Made by a program: the position numbers and the translations under genes
Notes under the pieces: model-generated
Told to the model about the DNA's origin: nothing
The model's input: only the letters and a program-made list of their open reading frames with translations
Databases searched by the model: none
DNA from: Tipula vernalis
Lineage: Eukaryota; Arthropoda; Insecta; Diptera; Tipulidae
Length of the DNA: 64,000 nt
NCBI GenBank assembly: GCA_958295665.1
Contig: OY282558.1
Location: 458,815,995 to 458,879,994, forward strand
Direction: 5' to 3'
Shown here: positions 11,101 through 22,597 of the stretch, piece by piece
Layout of the letters: the number at the start of each line of letters is the position of its first letter
Numbering within the stretch: position 1 is the first letter of the stretch

Positions 11101-13571
11101 CAACACAATGAAGTCTCTGCCGTTACGTTTCTAACAAAAAATGCACTACAGTAGAATTCGCCTATAACGATCAACAAGAGATCGATGAAATTCCGTGATT
11201 ATATCCGAATGTATCGCTAATGCCAAACCCCAAAATTAATATTTTGACGTTATTGTTTAGGTTTTTATTGAAATTTCATCAACTCGTTCTGTTCATTTAG
11301 TCCCTTAACTTGACATTGTACGTCAGTCTTAGGTGAGAAGCTCGAATCTACTAGAATAATTTCGGAAAGCTCGATTAAGCTGAGAGCTTTAGAATAACAG
11401 CTATATTCCCTAAAAAAGAAAGAAATCAAATATTCTCTTCTGCTAAGAAGCAAATCAAAACCTTCTTTTAGTCCAACTGAACTAGACAAAAATCGAGCTT
11501 ATATATGCGAAATAAAATGGTCAAAAAATTGTTTTTTAATCGATGTATTTTTCAAGTAGATTAAGAATTCGATGAGCCCCGAGCTCGGTAGAATGGGGAA
11601 AAAAGGTTTTCACCCCTTTTAGCGTTTTGCCGTTACTTTTTCGCCAATAACTCGGTTATTTTGCATTTTAGGAAAAAATATTAAACCGCAAACTTATTCT
11701 TCGGAATATATCCTATCCGACATAGTTGGTTGTTTGATTCATTTGTGTCTTACAAAAAAGTTCGAGTACCAAACAGAAGCCAGTTTTGAAAAAAATTGAT
11801 TTTCAGCAAATGAGTCATTTTTTGAATTAAATCGATAAGGAGAAAGATAGAAAATGGGTGAAAATGGACCCATTTTAAAGTTGTCGTAAAACAAAAAATA
11901 GAAATTTAAAAAGCGGAATCTAGAGAAATTATAATAATTTTAAGTTCTTTAATAAAACTATAGACAATAATTAAAAATAAGAAGAGTGAAATGTGACTTT
12001 TTCCCAATTCGTCCTAGGTCGGGGCTACCCCAAATTCTGCTGGACTATTTCTCGAAAATGATTGGAACACCTCCAATAATCTCGAAAATATTGAATAATG
12101 TTGGTAATTTCAACCTCAGGTTTCTATTTAGAGATCGAGTTTATGTCAACACTTTTTTTTTCTTTTTTTCAATCGAACCTGAACTAGAGTAGTACCGAAA
12201 AATTGCAGATCGGTAATATTACGCAACGTAACGTTAAAATTCGAGAAACTCGAATAATCTCTACTAAAACAATTCTATTGTATAAAATTAAACTTTATTT
12301 ACCAAAAGAAACTGAAAAAGTTACTCAAATCCGGAAATCGGACTCCTGAGGGTCGATTATTTAAGCGTTAAATGAGTTTTGAGAATTTTTATTTTTTTTT
12401 TTCGAAATTGACGCAAAACGTGATTATGTAAGAAATTTTTGAAGCATTACATAATTGCGTTTATCCGCAATTGTAAATCTTGAATTCTCGTTGCTCGGGA
12501 ACTGAAACTTAAAATAAGAGAGATACATTATCGACAGGTAAGCGTAACTCTAATCGACTACAACTAATTGCTGACAATTTCAGTATTAATATTTACCCGG
12601 TAAAAACCGGTTAACACCTAAAAGTTTAGATTAATCATTTAACCGTAATTTGTTTTGATTTTCCTACCTGTATAATGTTATTGGCAACTAAACGGCTGGG
12701 TTTTCCAAGCTATTTCATACTTTCAAATTATTTAGTGTGTGTCAGAGTACTTAAATCAATTGCAAAACAAATTTAGTGCATACATATATGAAAATTTAAG
12801 TCAGAAGCCACCCCTGATACGAATTATAATAAATTAGTCAGAGAACGCAAGCGATTACATAAAACTTCGCGATTGCACAACCCCATTATTGGTAAAATAT
12901 TTGTATGTTGTTTGCTCGGAATTTCTTTAAGTATTTTTCCACTTATCAAGTTATGTCCAAAAACCAATATTTCTACCTTTGAATTAAGCAGACGTGATTT
13001 TTTTGTTTTTTATTTTTGTTACCTGTCAATTACATTTTATATAACATTTATATAATAATCTATTGTGCAAGCTTCATTTTGTACACTTATGCACTATTTT
13101 TGTGAATTAATAATTATCAATGACATTTATATGTAATAAACTATTCAAAAGAGTGCAATAGTATTTATTTAAGCATTAGTTTGGTCGATTTGTTATTTGC
13201 AAAACAAGTTTATGTTTAGTACGAAACAAGTTGCAAATTTATCAAATTATTGGTTTCACATCAAATTTTTCAACCTTTTCATGACCTAGATAACCTATAC
13301 GTGCTAAATTGTATGTACAATTCAATAATTCAATGCAGGAAAATGGTGGTAAACACAATTTTCACAATAAGCTTTTTACACAATAAAACTTTTCATATCA
13401 AAGGCGATGGAATAAACATCGCCACTTTTAAACAATTAAAGAAATCTAGACAATTGCGGTGGTATTGCATGCAGCGAAACAACAAACATGGCTTTGTTCC
13501 TCACAGATAATAGTGAATGGATTGAACATATTCTTCTATTTTCCTTCATCAGGACATCACGTTCACCGAAA
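8191..13571. other. 5.4 kb AT-rich DNA, no gene recognised
   Basis: The stretch holds a CA microsatellite (8973-8999), long A and T runs, and many short frames without motifs. Around 11149-11175 the text CAGTAGAATTCGCCTATAACG resembles ends of some pogo-type elements, but no second end was found. From about 12000 to 12300 GAAACTCGAATAATCTC-like words appear, again resembling the degenerate repeat. Nothing here supports an exon, an RNA gene or an intact element. Confidence 0.45.
8973..8999. repeat. CA dinucleotide microsatellite
   Basis: Interrupted (CA)n tract of about 27 bp. Confidence 0.85.
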
Positions 13572-13793
13572 TCATAACAAGTGGGCTTTTTCTATGTCTC
13601 CAACAGAAGAGAGTTTACTAAGTATTATTCTTCCCAGACATAATCCAGTTGGAGTTTTTCCTGTAGTATTGTGAGGAGTCGTATCATGAGATAACCGTTT
13701 ACCTTTGTGTAATGTTACTGTGCACGGATTCCACAAACAAACAAATATTTTTTTAACTTGCTCTATGGTATCCCGAGAAGTAATTTTTACCAT
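13572..13793 (-). pseudogene. Fragment of Ty3/gypsy-type integrase
   Basis: The 73-codon minus frame contains the pattern TPHNTTGKTPTGLCLGR. This corresponds to the 'TPH.TTG.TPAELLFGR' segment found near the C-terminus of the integrase core in insect gypsy-like elements. No other pol segment or LTR is evident beside it, so this is a scrap. The catalytic D,D,E residues are not included. Assignment depends on one motif. Confidence 0.5.
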
Positions 13794-13819
13794 AACTTCA
13801 AACTCGCCATGTAAAACTG

Positions 13820-14040
13820 AATAATCTGGACATTATTGAATAATTTTGAATAACCTAGGAAATCGAGTAAACCTAGAAATGTGGAAATACTTAAGGAATC
13901 TAGAAAACGCGGAATAATCTCGATTGCCCCTGAAAAGTTCGGATAATGTCTATATATTATGTGAATCTCGATTAATCTCGAACAATTTCAATAATACCGT
14001 AAAATCTGGGTATTAATGAATAATCGTCGCTTGATGATCG
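13820..14040. repeat. Degenerate GAATAATCTCGA repeat, third block
   Basis: About a dozen variants of GAATAAT(C/T)(T/G)(C/T)G(A/G) and CTAGAAA words follow each other. This is the opposite-strand version of the words at 1207-1790. It directly precedes the Jockey-type LINE. Confidence 0.5.
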
Positions 14041-14125
14041 TTGTGATCACACGTATACAAAATTAAATTTTAATACCATATACGAGTATACGTATAGTTA
14101 AATAATTTATCTATACATTTTGTGA

Positions 14126-15000
14126 ATGAATAGAAGAAAGAATTTGGAATTTAATTCAATGCCTAATTCAATCTCAATCTATTATCAAAATGTTAGTAGT
14201 ATGCGTACTAAATCAACACAGTTTTCATTATTTCTATCGTCGTCATGTTACCCGATATATGTTTTATTTGAAACATGGATGAAACCTGCTGTTTTAAGTT
14301 CTGAATTTTTTGATGATAATTATGTAATGTATAGATGTAACCGTTCCAGCCTAACAAGTGATAAATCTGATGGTGGTGGAGTTCTTGTAGCTGTGCATAA
14401 TTCAATTATAAACTGTGATGTAGTATGTCCGAATATTACTGTGGAATATGTTGCGGTGAAATTATCTTGGACAGTGAAATCATTATATTTATATGCTGCA
14501 TACGTCCCACCTCTAAGCTCTGCTGAGGTTTATAGCTTACACTGTGCAAATATTTATTATTTTGTATCACAGTGTAACGCACATGACACCATATGTGTAT
14601 TGGGTGACTTCAATCTTCCGGGTTTATGTTGGTGTACTGATGATGATGAAACTGCTTCTGTTTTTCCATCCAATGTTTCGAGTGATGTGGAACAGATTTT
14701 TATTGATGCCATGTTGTCTTTAAATTTACATCAAATTTGTAAAGTTGCTAAGTTGAATGGTAGAATCCTGGATCTAGTTTTATTGAATGATCCTAACTGT
14801 GGATTGGTTATTAAGTCGTTGGAACCTTTTGTTCTGGATAGATTTCACCACATTGGATTGGAAATTAACTTTGAGTGCCAGGAGCTGTTTTGTAAATTCA
14901 TCAACAATGCACAACCAAGGTTAAATTACAATTTTAATAAGGCTGATATTGCCGGTCTGCAGGAGTTTTTTGAATTGGTGGATTGGGAAGTAACTTTCAA
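14126..15000 (+). pseudogene. LINE endonuclease (APE-type)
   Basis: The frame carries IYYQNVSSMRTK (the N-terminal Asn strand), FETWMKP (metal-binding Glu), GGGVLVAV, AAYVPPLSS, and VLGDFNLPGLCW (Asp/Asn active-site strand), in family order. LDLVLLND and FHHIGLEI correspond to the last strands, with a histidine pair where the SDH/DHxP motif is expected. The frame shifts near 14990, where the reading passes to the RT leader frame. Start choice at 14126 is simply the first ATG of the frame; the frame could begin a little later at the methionine before PNSISIYYQN. Confidence 0.75.
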
Positions 15001-15680
15001 GTCGACTCATTTTATTTGGTTTTATTTGATGCTTTCGAGAAACATGTACCTAAATGCTATGAACGTAAGAATAACCATCCTCCATGGTTTGACAACAATT
15101 TGGTCAATTTAAGAAACAAGAAGAATAAGGCACACACATTTGCCAAAGAATTTGGTGATAACTTGGATTGTCTAAATACTTTTCTACAACTACGCCGGGA
15201 ATTTGATAAGCAACAACGCCGAGCCTATAGGAACTATATTTCACGGCTGAAAAATAATTTAATTTCAAACCCAAAACTATTTTGGCCTTTTGTTGATGTC
15301 AAAAGAAAATGTTCTGGTTATCCACAAATGATGTCATTAAATGATGTAACTGCCTGTAATGCTGAGGACATATGTGAATTATTTGCAGAATTTTTCCAAT
15401 CAGCCTATCAAAAATACAATGATAATGCTATTGATATTTCATTAGGACCTCATAGTTCGCATCATCAAAATTTAATTGGAATACCTTATATTGCAGTAAA
15501 AGATGTCAGCCTTGGTATATCCAAGATGAAATCGGGATGTGGTTTTGATAACATACCTGCAAAAATACTTAAAGATCTTAACAGCTCGCTATCATTACCA
15601 CTATCTCTGATATTTAATGCGTCTCTGAAGAGTGGTGTATTTCCGTTGGTATGGAAAAAGTCAATTATAATTCCCATTTT
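14983..15680 (+). pseudogene. LINE reverse transcriptase, N-terminal half
   Basis: Begins in a frame shifted from the endonuclease and carries PPWFDNNLVNLRNKKNKAH, a basic RRAYRNYISRLKN helix and the finger motif KSGCGFDNIPAKILKDL. It ends at WKKSIIIPI, immediately before the foreign insertion at 15681. The remainder of RT continues at 17594. Confidence 0.8.
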
Positions 15681-16178
15681 ACTTTCTTTTACTCTAGTAA
15701 AATAAAGTATAGTAATCATAAAAATTTTGGACCTTGAGATTTTTAGAGATTTATTTGTTTTGAGGTCCCCTGAGTCCGAAAAAGTGGGTTTCGAAATGGT
15801 GTCTGTCTGTCAGTCTGTCAGTCTGTCAGTCTGTCTGTATCCTCTCTACAGCCCATATGGTTTAATCAAACGAACTGAAACTTCAGATTTAAGCTTTTTT
15901 GATAAATTGGAAGATCCCAGTGAATTTTACTCCAAATCGGCTAACCGGAAGTGGCCACTCCCTTGGTCCAGAAAATTTGTTTTGCAAATATCTTAAAAAG
16001 TATAAGGTTTACAAAAACTACTTTAAACAAATTGTTTCCAAAAATTAAAAACAAATAAAAATAAAAAATTAAAAAAAAAATTTAAAAATTTAAAAATTAA
16101 AAAAAAAAAATTAAGAAAAAAATAAAATTTCTAAAAATTCTCTGTTCGTAAAAGAAAGTCGTGTGTTGGCCACACCTC
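15681..16178 (+). mobile_element. Short inverted-repeat element with CAGTCTGT array, copy 1
   Basis: Starts ACTTTCTTTTAC (15681-15692) and has the inverted match GTAAAAGAAAGT near its right end (16148-16159). After it comes a 3' hairpin GTGTG-TTGGC-CACAC and a CTC terminus. Inside lie a CAGTCTGT octamer array (about 15801-15840), a conserved 140-bp block around AAGCTTTTTTGATAAATTGG, and a long A-rich tract. Near-copies are at 17047-17593 and 25559-26115. The apparent reading frame at 15727-15996 spans the octamer array and is not a gene. It could be a non-autonomous DNA element or a Helitron-like derivative; there is no enzyme to decide. Confidence 0.65.
15801..15840. repeat. CAGTCTGT microsatellite inside copy 1
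   Basis: About four to five octamer units. Confidence 0.8.
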
Positions 16179-16184
16179 AATTTT

Positions 16185-17046
16185 AACTAGGAAATTAAGG
16201 GACCTATTCCATGTGCTAGCGAAATCTTTATCATCATTGTTGAGTGCGATTTCCAAAAAATAATTTTGCAGAACTTTTACTAAACGAACGATTCGTAGGG
16301 ATTAGGATTTTCTAACTAGGTAATTAAGGGACCTATTCCATGTGCTAGCGGAACTTTTGTCATCATTGTTGAGTGCGATTTCCAAAAAATATTTTCGTAG
16401 AACTTTTATTAAACGAACGATCCGTATGGATTCGGGTTTTCTAACTAGGTAATTGAGAACCTATTCTATGTGCTAGCCAAACCTATGTCATCATTGTTGG
16501 CAATGGCCGATATTGGCCCTTGGGAATTGAATGCGATTTCCAAAAAATAATTTTGCAGAACTTTTACTAAACGAACGATCCGTATGGATTAGGGTTTTCT
16601 AGCTAGGTAATTAAGGGACCTATTCCATGTGCTAGCGGAACTTTTGTCATCATTGTTGAGTGCGATTTCCAAAAAATAATTTCGTAGAACTTTTATTAAA
16701 CTAACGATCCGTATGGATTAGGGTTTTCTAACTAGGTAATTGAGAACCTATTCTATGTGCTAGCCAAACCTTTTTCATCATTGTTGGCAATGGCCGATAT
16801 TGGCCCTTGGGAGTTGAGTGCGATTTCCAAAAATTAATTTTGCAGAACTTTTACTAAACGAACGATTCGTATGGATTAGGGTTTTTTAACTAGGTATTTG
16901 AGGGACCTATTCTATGTGCTAGCCAAACCTTTGTCATCATTGTTGGCAATGGCCGATATTGGCCTTTGGGAGTTGAGTGCGATTTCCAAAAAATAATTTT
17001 GCAGAACTTTTACTAAACGAACGATTCGTATGAATTAGGGTTTTTT
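16185..17046. repeat. Minisatellite with alternating 129- and 158-bp units
   Basis: The word AACTAGG(T/A)AATT or its variant starts units at about 16185, 16314, 16443, 16601, 16730 and 16888, giving lengths of 129, 129, 158, 129, 158 and about 159. The longer units carry an extra 29 bp (TTGGCAATGGCCGATATTGGCCCTTGG region) missing from the short ones. Each unit contains the words CCTATTC(C/T)ATGTGCTAGC and TGCGATTTCC. The array lies exactly between two copies of the short inverted-repeat element. No reading frame persists through it. Confidence 0.85.
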
Positions 17047-17593
17047 ACTATCTTTCACTCTAGTAAAATAAAGTATAGTAATCATGAAAATTTTGAACCT
17101 TGAGATTTTTAGAAATTTATTTGTTTTTAGGTCCCCTGAGTCCGAAAAAGTGGGTTTCGAAATGGTGTCTGTCTGTCTGTCTGTCAGTCGGTCAGCCTGT
17201 TAGTCTGTTAGTCTGTTAGTCTGTCAGTCTGTCAGTCTGTCAGTCTGTCAGTCTGTCAGTCTGTCAGTCTGTCAGTCTGTCAGTCTGTTTGTGTCCTCTC
17301 TTCAGCCCAGATTGTTTAATCAATCGAACTGAAACTTCAGATTTAAGCTTTTTTGTTAAATTGGGAGGTCCCAGTGAATTTTACTCCAAATCGGCTAACC
17401 GGAAGTGGCCACTCCCTTGGTCCAGAAAATTTGTTTTGCAAATATCTTAAAAAGTATAAGGTTTACAAAAAACTACTTAATACAAAATGTTTCTAAATGA
17501 AAAACAAATAAAAAAAAAAAAACAAAAAATTAAAAAATAAAATTTCTAAAAATTCTCTGTTCGTAAAAGAAAGTCGTGTGTTGGCCACACCTC
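17047..17593 (+). mobile_element. Short inverted-repeat element, copy 2, with the longest octamer array
   Basis: Left end is diverged (ACTATCTTTCACTC) but followed by the same TAGTAAAATAAAGTATAGTA text. The right end is GTAAAAGAAAGTCGTGTG, the hairpin and CTC, after which LINE RT text resumes. The octamer array (17167-17290) mixes CAGTCTGT with TAGTCTGT units. Together with copy 1 it brackets the minisatellite. Confidence 0.65.
17167..17290. repeat. CAGTCTGT/TAGTCTGT microsatellite inside copy 2
   Basis: About fifteen octamer units, with a block of TAGTCTGT variants before the uniform CAGTCTGT block. Confidence 0.8.
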
Positions 17594-18936
17594 AATTATT
17601 TAAATCCGGAAAACGGAGCAACATTAAAAATTATCGTGGCATATCTATATTATCATCAATTCCAAAATTATTTGAGCTTATTATTTTTGATTATTTGTAT
17701 TTTAATGTTAAACCTTTATTATCACTTCAACAACATGGATTCGTTAGGCATCGATCTACCACTACAAATCTTTTAAGTTTAACATCTAAAGTATTCAGTG
17801 CCTTTGACTCTAAATGTCAGCTTGATGTGGTTTTCACTGATTTTGCGAAAGCATTTGACTCACCTCAGTTTGAGTTACTTCTTGCCAAACTGGACAGATT
17901 TGGAGTGAGTAAATTGTTTTTGGATTGGATTGGATCGTATCTGCGTGATCGGAAGCAGGTAGTTCAAATTAACGGGTTTACATCTAAGATGATTGAAGTT
18001 CATTCTGGAGTGCCTCAGGGCTCCCACCTAGGACCTGTATTATTTAATGTCTTCATCAATGAAATTGCTTCTTTGTTTCAGTACTGCGACTATGAATTAT
18101 ATGCAGATGACTTGAAAATATCAAGAAGTGTATGTAGCCCGCAACAATGTAATGAAATGCAGAGTGATCTTTATTTGGTCAGTTATGAATAAGTTGAAGT
18201 TAAATTTGGGAAAGTGCAAGATTATGAGCTTCTCCAGGAAAAAAGCAGTTATTCTTCATCAATATCTTATTGGTAATCACCAGCTAGAACGAGTTATGAC
18301 ATTTAAAGGTTTGGGTGTTGTCCTGGACCATCAATTGAATTTCCGAGACCATATTAATTTAATAGTAGCTAAGTCTAATTCTCTACTTGGCTTTATTCGT
18401 CGTATCACAAAAGATTTTCGTAATCCACAATCAATTAAAACTTTGTATTGTTCCATTGTTCGATCTAATTTGGAATACGCGTTTCGGAATACGTTACTAA
18501 CAATATTTATATCGATAGAATTGAACGAATACAGAAGCAATTTATTATTTACTATCTTCATAAATTGAATTGGCCATTTGATCCGAACCTTCCAATGTGG
18601 CTGAATAAAAAGAATTTGACATCCTACGGTGACCGCTGTAGAATTGCTGATTTGGATTCATTGCTTGTAAGACGTAGACGTGCTGCTTCAACATTCATCG
18701 CTGATCTGCTTAACAGTTCGATTGACTTCCCTAAACTACTTGCAAAGATTGATATTCATGTGCCCTGTAAACCTACTCGGATTAGGAATTTTATATATTT
18801 GCCGACATTTAAATCTAATTACGCACATAATGCTCCGGTCCCGGCGATTTGTCGACAATTTAACTGTAGTTTTGATGTGTTTGATTTTAATATTTCTAAA
18901 TGTTCTTTTAAAAAATTAATAAAAACTAAATTATAA
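17594..18936 (+). pseudogene. LINE reverse transcriptase, C-terminal half and tail
   Basis: Resumes with FKSGKRSNIKNYRGISILS and continues through motif A (FTDFAKAFDS), motif B (SGVPQGSHLGPVLFN) and the catalytic YADDLKI box. The thumb region (KSNSLLGFIRRITKDF and LYCSIVRSNLEYA) is in a second frame (18128-18568), and the C-terminal end (18565-18936) in a third. The three frames overlap, so small indels separate them. All three acidic catalytic residues are present, but the protein can no longer be read through. Confidence 0.8.
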
Positions 18937-19129
18937 AATTGTAAAATAAAATTGTAATCAAAAAAGGATTTTTTATCCCGTTGATGATGTAAATAAATAA
19001 ATAAAATTTTGGACAGCTTGTAAAATTCTAGAATACTAACGAAAATTTCAAAGTAGCTATTTGTGAAGTAATTAAATGTTGCTAATACATACTACTAAGC
19101 AAAATGTTATTAAGCAAGTTAAGAGCCGC

Positions 19130-19377
19130 GTTTTTTTATTCGCTCCGGATAGCTGCTATCGAGAGCCGTCATATAACATGTGGCTCCCAATAGCGCTCCG
19201 TATAAATAGGTAGATCCAAATATTTTTTATATGAAGTTTTTGCTAAACAATTGAATTAAAAATGATAGTTTGATGTTAAATAAGTATAGTTTACCAATAA
19301 ATAGCGCGTCAAATTTAAATGTAGGCGTATAAAAATGACGGCTCTCGATAGCAGCTATCGGGAGCGAATAAAAAAAC
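19130..19377. mobile_element. MITE-like foldback with 43-bp arms
   Basis: Arms 19130-19172 and 19335-19377 are inverted copies with a single mismatch in 43 positions. They begin GTTTTTTTATTCGCTCC and each contains a smaller palindrome GATAGC-A/T-GCTATC. The 162-bp centre is AT-rich and has no coding frame. No clear target duplication was found at the ends. The near identity of the arms suggests either recent origin or gene conversion. Confidence 0.7.
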
Positions 19378-19457
19378 ACTGCAAAGGATAATGGCCTGAG
19401 TAATGAGTAAAAATGATTCACTGATTTCTCTTAAATTACGTCGTAAAATAAATACTT

Positions 19458-19686
19458 GTTACTTAAAAAATATTTAATAAACTATTCCGAATATAATGTC
19501 ATTGACAATTTTTTTTTTAGCAAACATGCATAGTAAAAACTGCAAAAATGTTTAAATCGCGGCCATATTGAAAAGTTCGCGCGAGGAAATATTCTTTTGC
19601 AATTTTTATTAGGAAAAGTACTTTTGCAAAATAAATTTTCCATGACATTATATTCGGAATTGTTTATTACATATTTTTTAAGTGAC
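19458..19686. mobile_element. Second MITE-like inverted repeat, abutting the pogo-type element
   Basis: Left arm (about 19458-19520) starts GTTACTTAAAAAATAT and right arm (about 19627-19686) ends in its inverted match. Both hold CCGAATATAATGTCAT. Arms are imperfect over about 60 bp; the centre is 105 bp. Its right end is two bases from the left terminus of the pogo-type transposon, so one inserted at the edge of the other. Confidence 0.65.
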
Positions 19687-20427
19687 TAGGTAAAACACCC
19701 AATAGCAAGCACCCTTAAGAAGAGACACAGCTTTCTGTGCTCATAACTAAGCAACTAATATTCTAACTCCTATATGTTTGTGATAAGATTAACTGTGGAA
19801 CATCCAAGTGTTAAATCAAGTAACAATCTAGGGTTTAAAAATAAATAATAAATCGGTTTTTGATCATAATTCACAGCACGGTCCATTTTCCAGTAACGGG
19901 CACTGAAAAACTAATAACAAGCACCTATTGTTTTCCAAAGTGGGCACCTTTTTTTTGGAAATTTGTTAATTAGACAGATGCAATTATTAATCAATTTTAA
20001 ATACCTACCTAGTAAAACATTTATTGATACAAAAATTCTTTGGTTTATTAAAAAACCTCAAGCTCATAAGTACCTAGTAGCTACTAAAATTATATTTTCT
20101 GTATTTAAATTCACATTTTACATATTTTTATATAATAAAAATAAAAAGTACATTTATATAAATAGATAGGTGAATATATTGTTAATTAAGAGTTAAATCA
20201 CATTAATTTCATTTCACAATTTAATCGCAATGGATCCGCAATATTAAACATAAAATCAGTTTAAAAAATAACTAAAATTCTTAATTAATAACTTAATTAT
20301 TATCAAAATAAATAGTCAATAGACATAAATCAAACCAATAAAAATTCATTGTAAATAATATTAAAAATAAAAAAAAATTCAATTTTTAGTTGGTTCAGTA
20401 TCACATGATCAGTCTTATTTTATACAG

Positions 20428-21187
20428 TCAATTTAAAATAATTTTTGAACATGCTTTACATGTGAACACGTTTTCGCTAGAAGTATCTTGAATCTCTTCT
20501 ATACACTTAACATGAAAACTCCTGGTACAGGTACTACACTCCAAGCCATTATTCTTAATTGTACCGGCGCATTTAAAACAAAGCCCAACTTTCACTTCGC
20601 TGTTCAAAAATTTTGTTTGCATGTTATTTATGCCACCAGAAAGATCCATTAGCTCCCTTTTTGATGGCACTTCTAAAGTTTGATCTTTAGCCGTTACTTC
20701 ATTTAACCTGTTAGCAGTTAAGTGTTTTTTCTGTATCACTTTCTTTTGTTCTAGTTTGCCTAGTTTCGGATCTGCTGGTTTGCTTGGTCTTTTCATACTC
20801 TTTTTTAAATTTTCTTTTATTTGTTTCTTTTGTAGCCTATTTATTTTACGTTCTTCTTTTGCCTTTTCTGCTTCGTCTTTTGTGTGTTTCTTTTTGTATT
20901 CGTTTTCCTGCCAAAGTTTTGAAGTAATTACAAATGAATTGTGCTTAGGTCTAGTCATTTTTTTTTTCTGGAGTTTTATGTTGCAGAAAATAATCCTTAA
21001 TCTCCAAAGTTTCGCTTTGGCTATTTTCCGTATTTAAAAATACCATTGGAAGATCTTCGATCCGGAAATTTGGCTCGTTCGTTAAATTAAGAATTGTTGC
21101 CTCCTCTGCAATTTCAGCAACAAAAGGTAGTTCATCCTCTATATTTCCTGCTGCAATAGAATTTGTGTTGCTCATTAATGCAGTCAT
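20428..21187 (-). pseudogene. C-terminal basic/coiled region and PHD finger of the pogo-like element
   Basis: The frame at 21187-20951 is in phase with the transposase frame above but separated by an in-frame TAA at 21212-21214. It passes, at a T-run near 20955, to a second frame (20958-20428). That frame has a Lys/Glu-rich coiled segment (KKHTKDEAEKAKEERKIN, about residues 22-60) and ends in CFKC ... CSTC ... FHVKC ... CKAC (about residues 126-172), a C4HC3 PHD-type zinc finger. In related insect elements such a finger can be fused to the transposase C-terminus, and the phase relation suggests the same here. The finger itself looks intact. Its ligand is unknown. Confidence 0.7.
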
Positions 21188-21214
21188 TTCATTTATTGGA
21201 TTAAAGTTTAAATC

Positions 21215-22597
21215 TTAATCATCATCAAACTCAATTTCCAAATTAATTTCTTCACCATCGTCTATTGTCGTCGATTCAAGTTGAGATACTTCTGTTAATT
21301 TTAAATGAATTTCGTGAAGTAATAAAAAATCTTCAGAGTAAGTTGCCTGTGAATTTGAAAAATTCTCCAAGTCTTTTAATTTCTGTGTCCCGATTATGTC
21401 TTTGAAATTTTGAAAAGTGGTTCTGTTTGGGTTATTGTTACTTTGGGCCAACACATTATTTCTGGCTACGTTATCTTTGCCCAAACATCGAGAAAAATCA
21501 TTTGCATTTTTATTGAAGGGATATAAGCCGTAAGCTTTAAATCCGTTTTTGATTGTTGTAGAACTCAAATGGCTAGTAACAGCTTTCTGAAGAATAGGTG
21601 CTACGTGAGCTTTAGTAACGTCGACATCTGGATTGTTTGTCCTAAACTCTAGAATTCCTTTTTTCCAACCGTCTTTCAAAGGCTTAAATGCTGCTAATCC
21701 TATGCTCAAGTGCGACTTATGCCCGTCGACAAATAAAATTATCGGAAACCTCACGTTCTTAGACAGCAAATGAGGATGTAGCACATTTTTAATGTACCTA
21801 ATTAATAAAAATGTCTGTTTTCATCCAGCCACTTTCAGATAAAGCGAAGCCCCAATCTTTAGGAATGTGTTTAACAACATTCGCCGGAATTCTTTTATAA
21901 GGATAGACAATCATTGGCGGTGTTATTTCTCCCGAAGCAGCAAACGTAAACATTACGGTCAGATTTTCATTTGCCTGTCCTTTGTCAATTTCAAAAACAT
22001 TTTTGGTTCCCTTTGGTGCTAAGACCTTTCCAGTTTTCGGACACAATAAAAAATTTGTTTCTTCTCCATTGTAAATTCTGGTTGGATCATTTAAAATGGA
22101 GTCGTAACCGTCGGGTTGTAATTCCTTAAAAACATTGTCAAACCAATTTTTGAAATCAGTTTCGGACACTCGTGCGGATGCTGCCGTCACCGCTTCCGGA
22201 ACTCGTTCGGTAACAATTGGATGGCGGCTTAGAAATGATTTGTACCATTTTTCTCCCGGTATATTTTCTTTAAACGGATTCGGTCGTTCAGCTTTATCCA
22301 AAAATTCTTTAACGGCATTTTGGACATTGATTTTGCGCCGCGGAAATCCTTTTCTATGGCTTTAAATAATCCAATTCACAATTTCATTTTCCTCCGCTGT
22401 AGTAAGCACCGTTTCAGGCCCTTTTCGTTTTTTTTAACCCTACCTGATATGCGACCTTGTATAGTTTGCCGTGGTACCTTATACTTTCTCGCAGCTTCCT
22501 TTTTAGTCATACCCAGCCTAACAGCCGTCAAAGCATTTTGGAGCATGCATTCTGTGTAGTTTTTAATATTTTTGTAGGGCTTCTTAATTTTAGGCAT
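21215..22597 (-). pseudogene. Pogo-like transposase, frameshifted, with internal deletion in the catalytic domain
   Basis: First frame (22597-22376) has a psq-type HTH: LGMTKKEAARKYKVPRQT, residues about 29-46. The next frame (22301-21798) carries DKAERPNPFK, the CENP-B-like linker, IYNGEETNFLLCPKTGKVLA and MFTFAASGEITPPMIVYP. The third (21784-21215) has ILFVDGHKSHLS, the second catalytic Asp strand. The first catalytic position, usually NGDET, reads NGEET. Between GHKSHLS and FKPLKDGWKKG the family normally has some 30 residues including the third acid; here they are missing. Breaks lie near 22428 (T-run), 22320 and 21800. Only one undamaged catalytic acid remains recognisable. Confidence 0.8.

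Larger units (their letters stand above)
14126..19003 (+). mobile_element. Jockey/CR1-type LINE, split by a 1.9-kb composite insertion
   Basis: On the plus strand, endonuclease (14126-15000) is followed by RT (14983-15680 and 17594-18230) and a C-terminal region ending at 18936. The 3' end is AT-rich and closes in a GTAAATAAATAAATAAA tail (18989-19005), typical of the group. RT is interrupted after the IIPI motif and resumes at FKSGKR, so 15681-17593 is foreign. Frameshifts at about 14990, 18180 and 18480-18560 show the copy is dead. The C-terminal motif FDVFDFN is shared with the element at 53.3-56.1 kb. No ORF1 or 5' target duplication could be identified. Confidence 0.8.

Noticed and set aside
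11149..11175. Possible pogo-type terminal repeat (CAGTAGAATTCGCC...)
   Set aside because: No matching inverted end or TA-flanked partner was found within several kilobases.
15727..15996. 89-codon frame, and its relative at 25596-25796
   Set aside because: Both run through the CAGTCTGT octamer array of the short repeat element and have no domain.
16160..16178. Helitron 3' terminus on the basis of the GTGTG/CACAC hairpin
   Set aside because: The stem is only 5 bp and the end reads CTCA or CTCC without a consistent CTRR, and the element also has an inverted pair unlike Helitrons.
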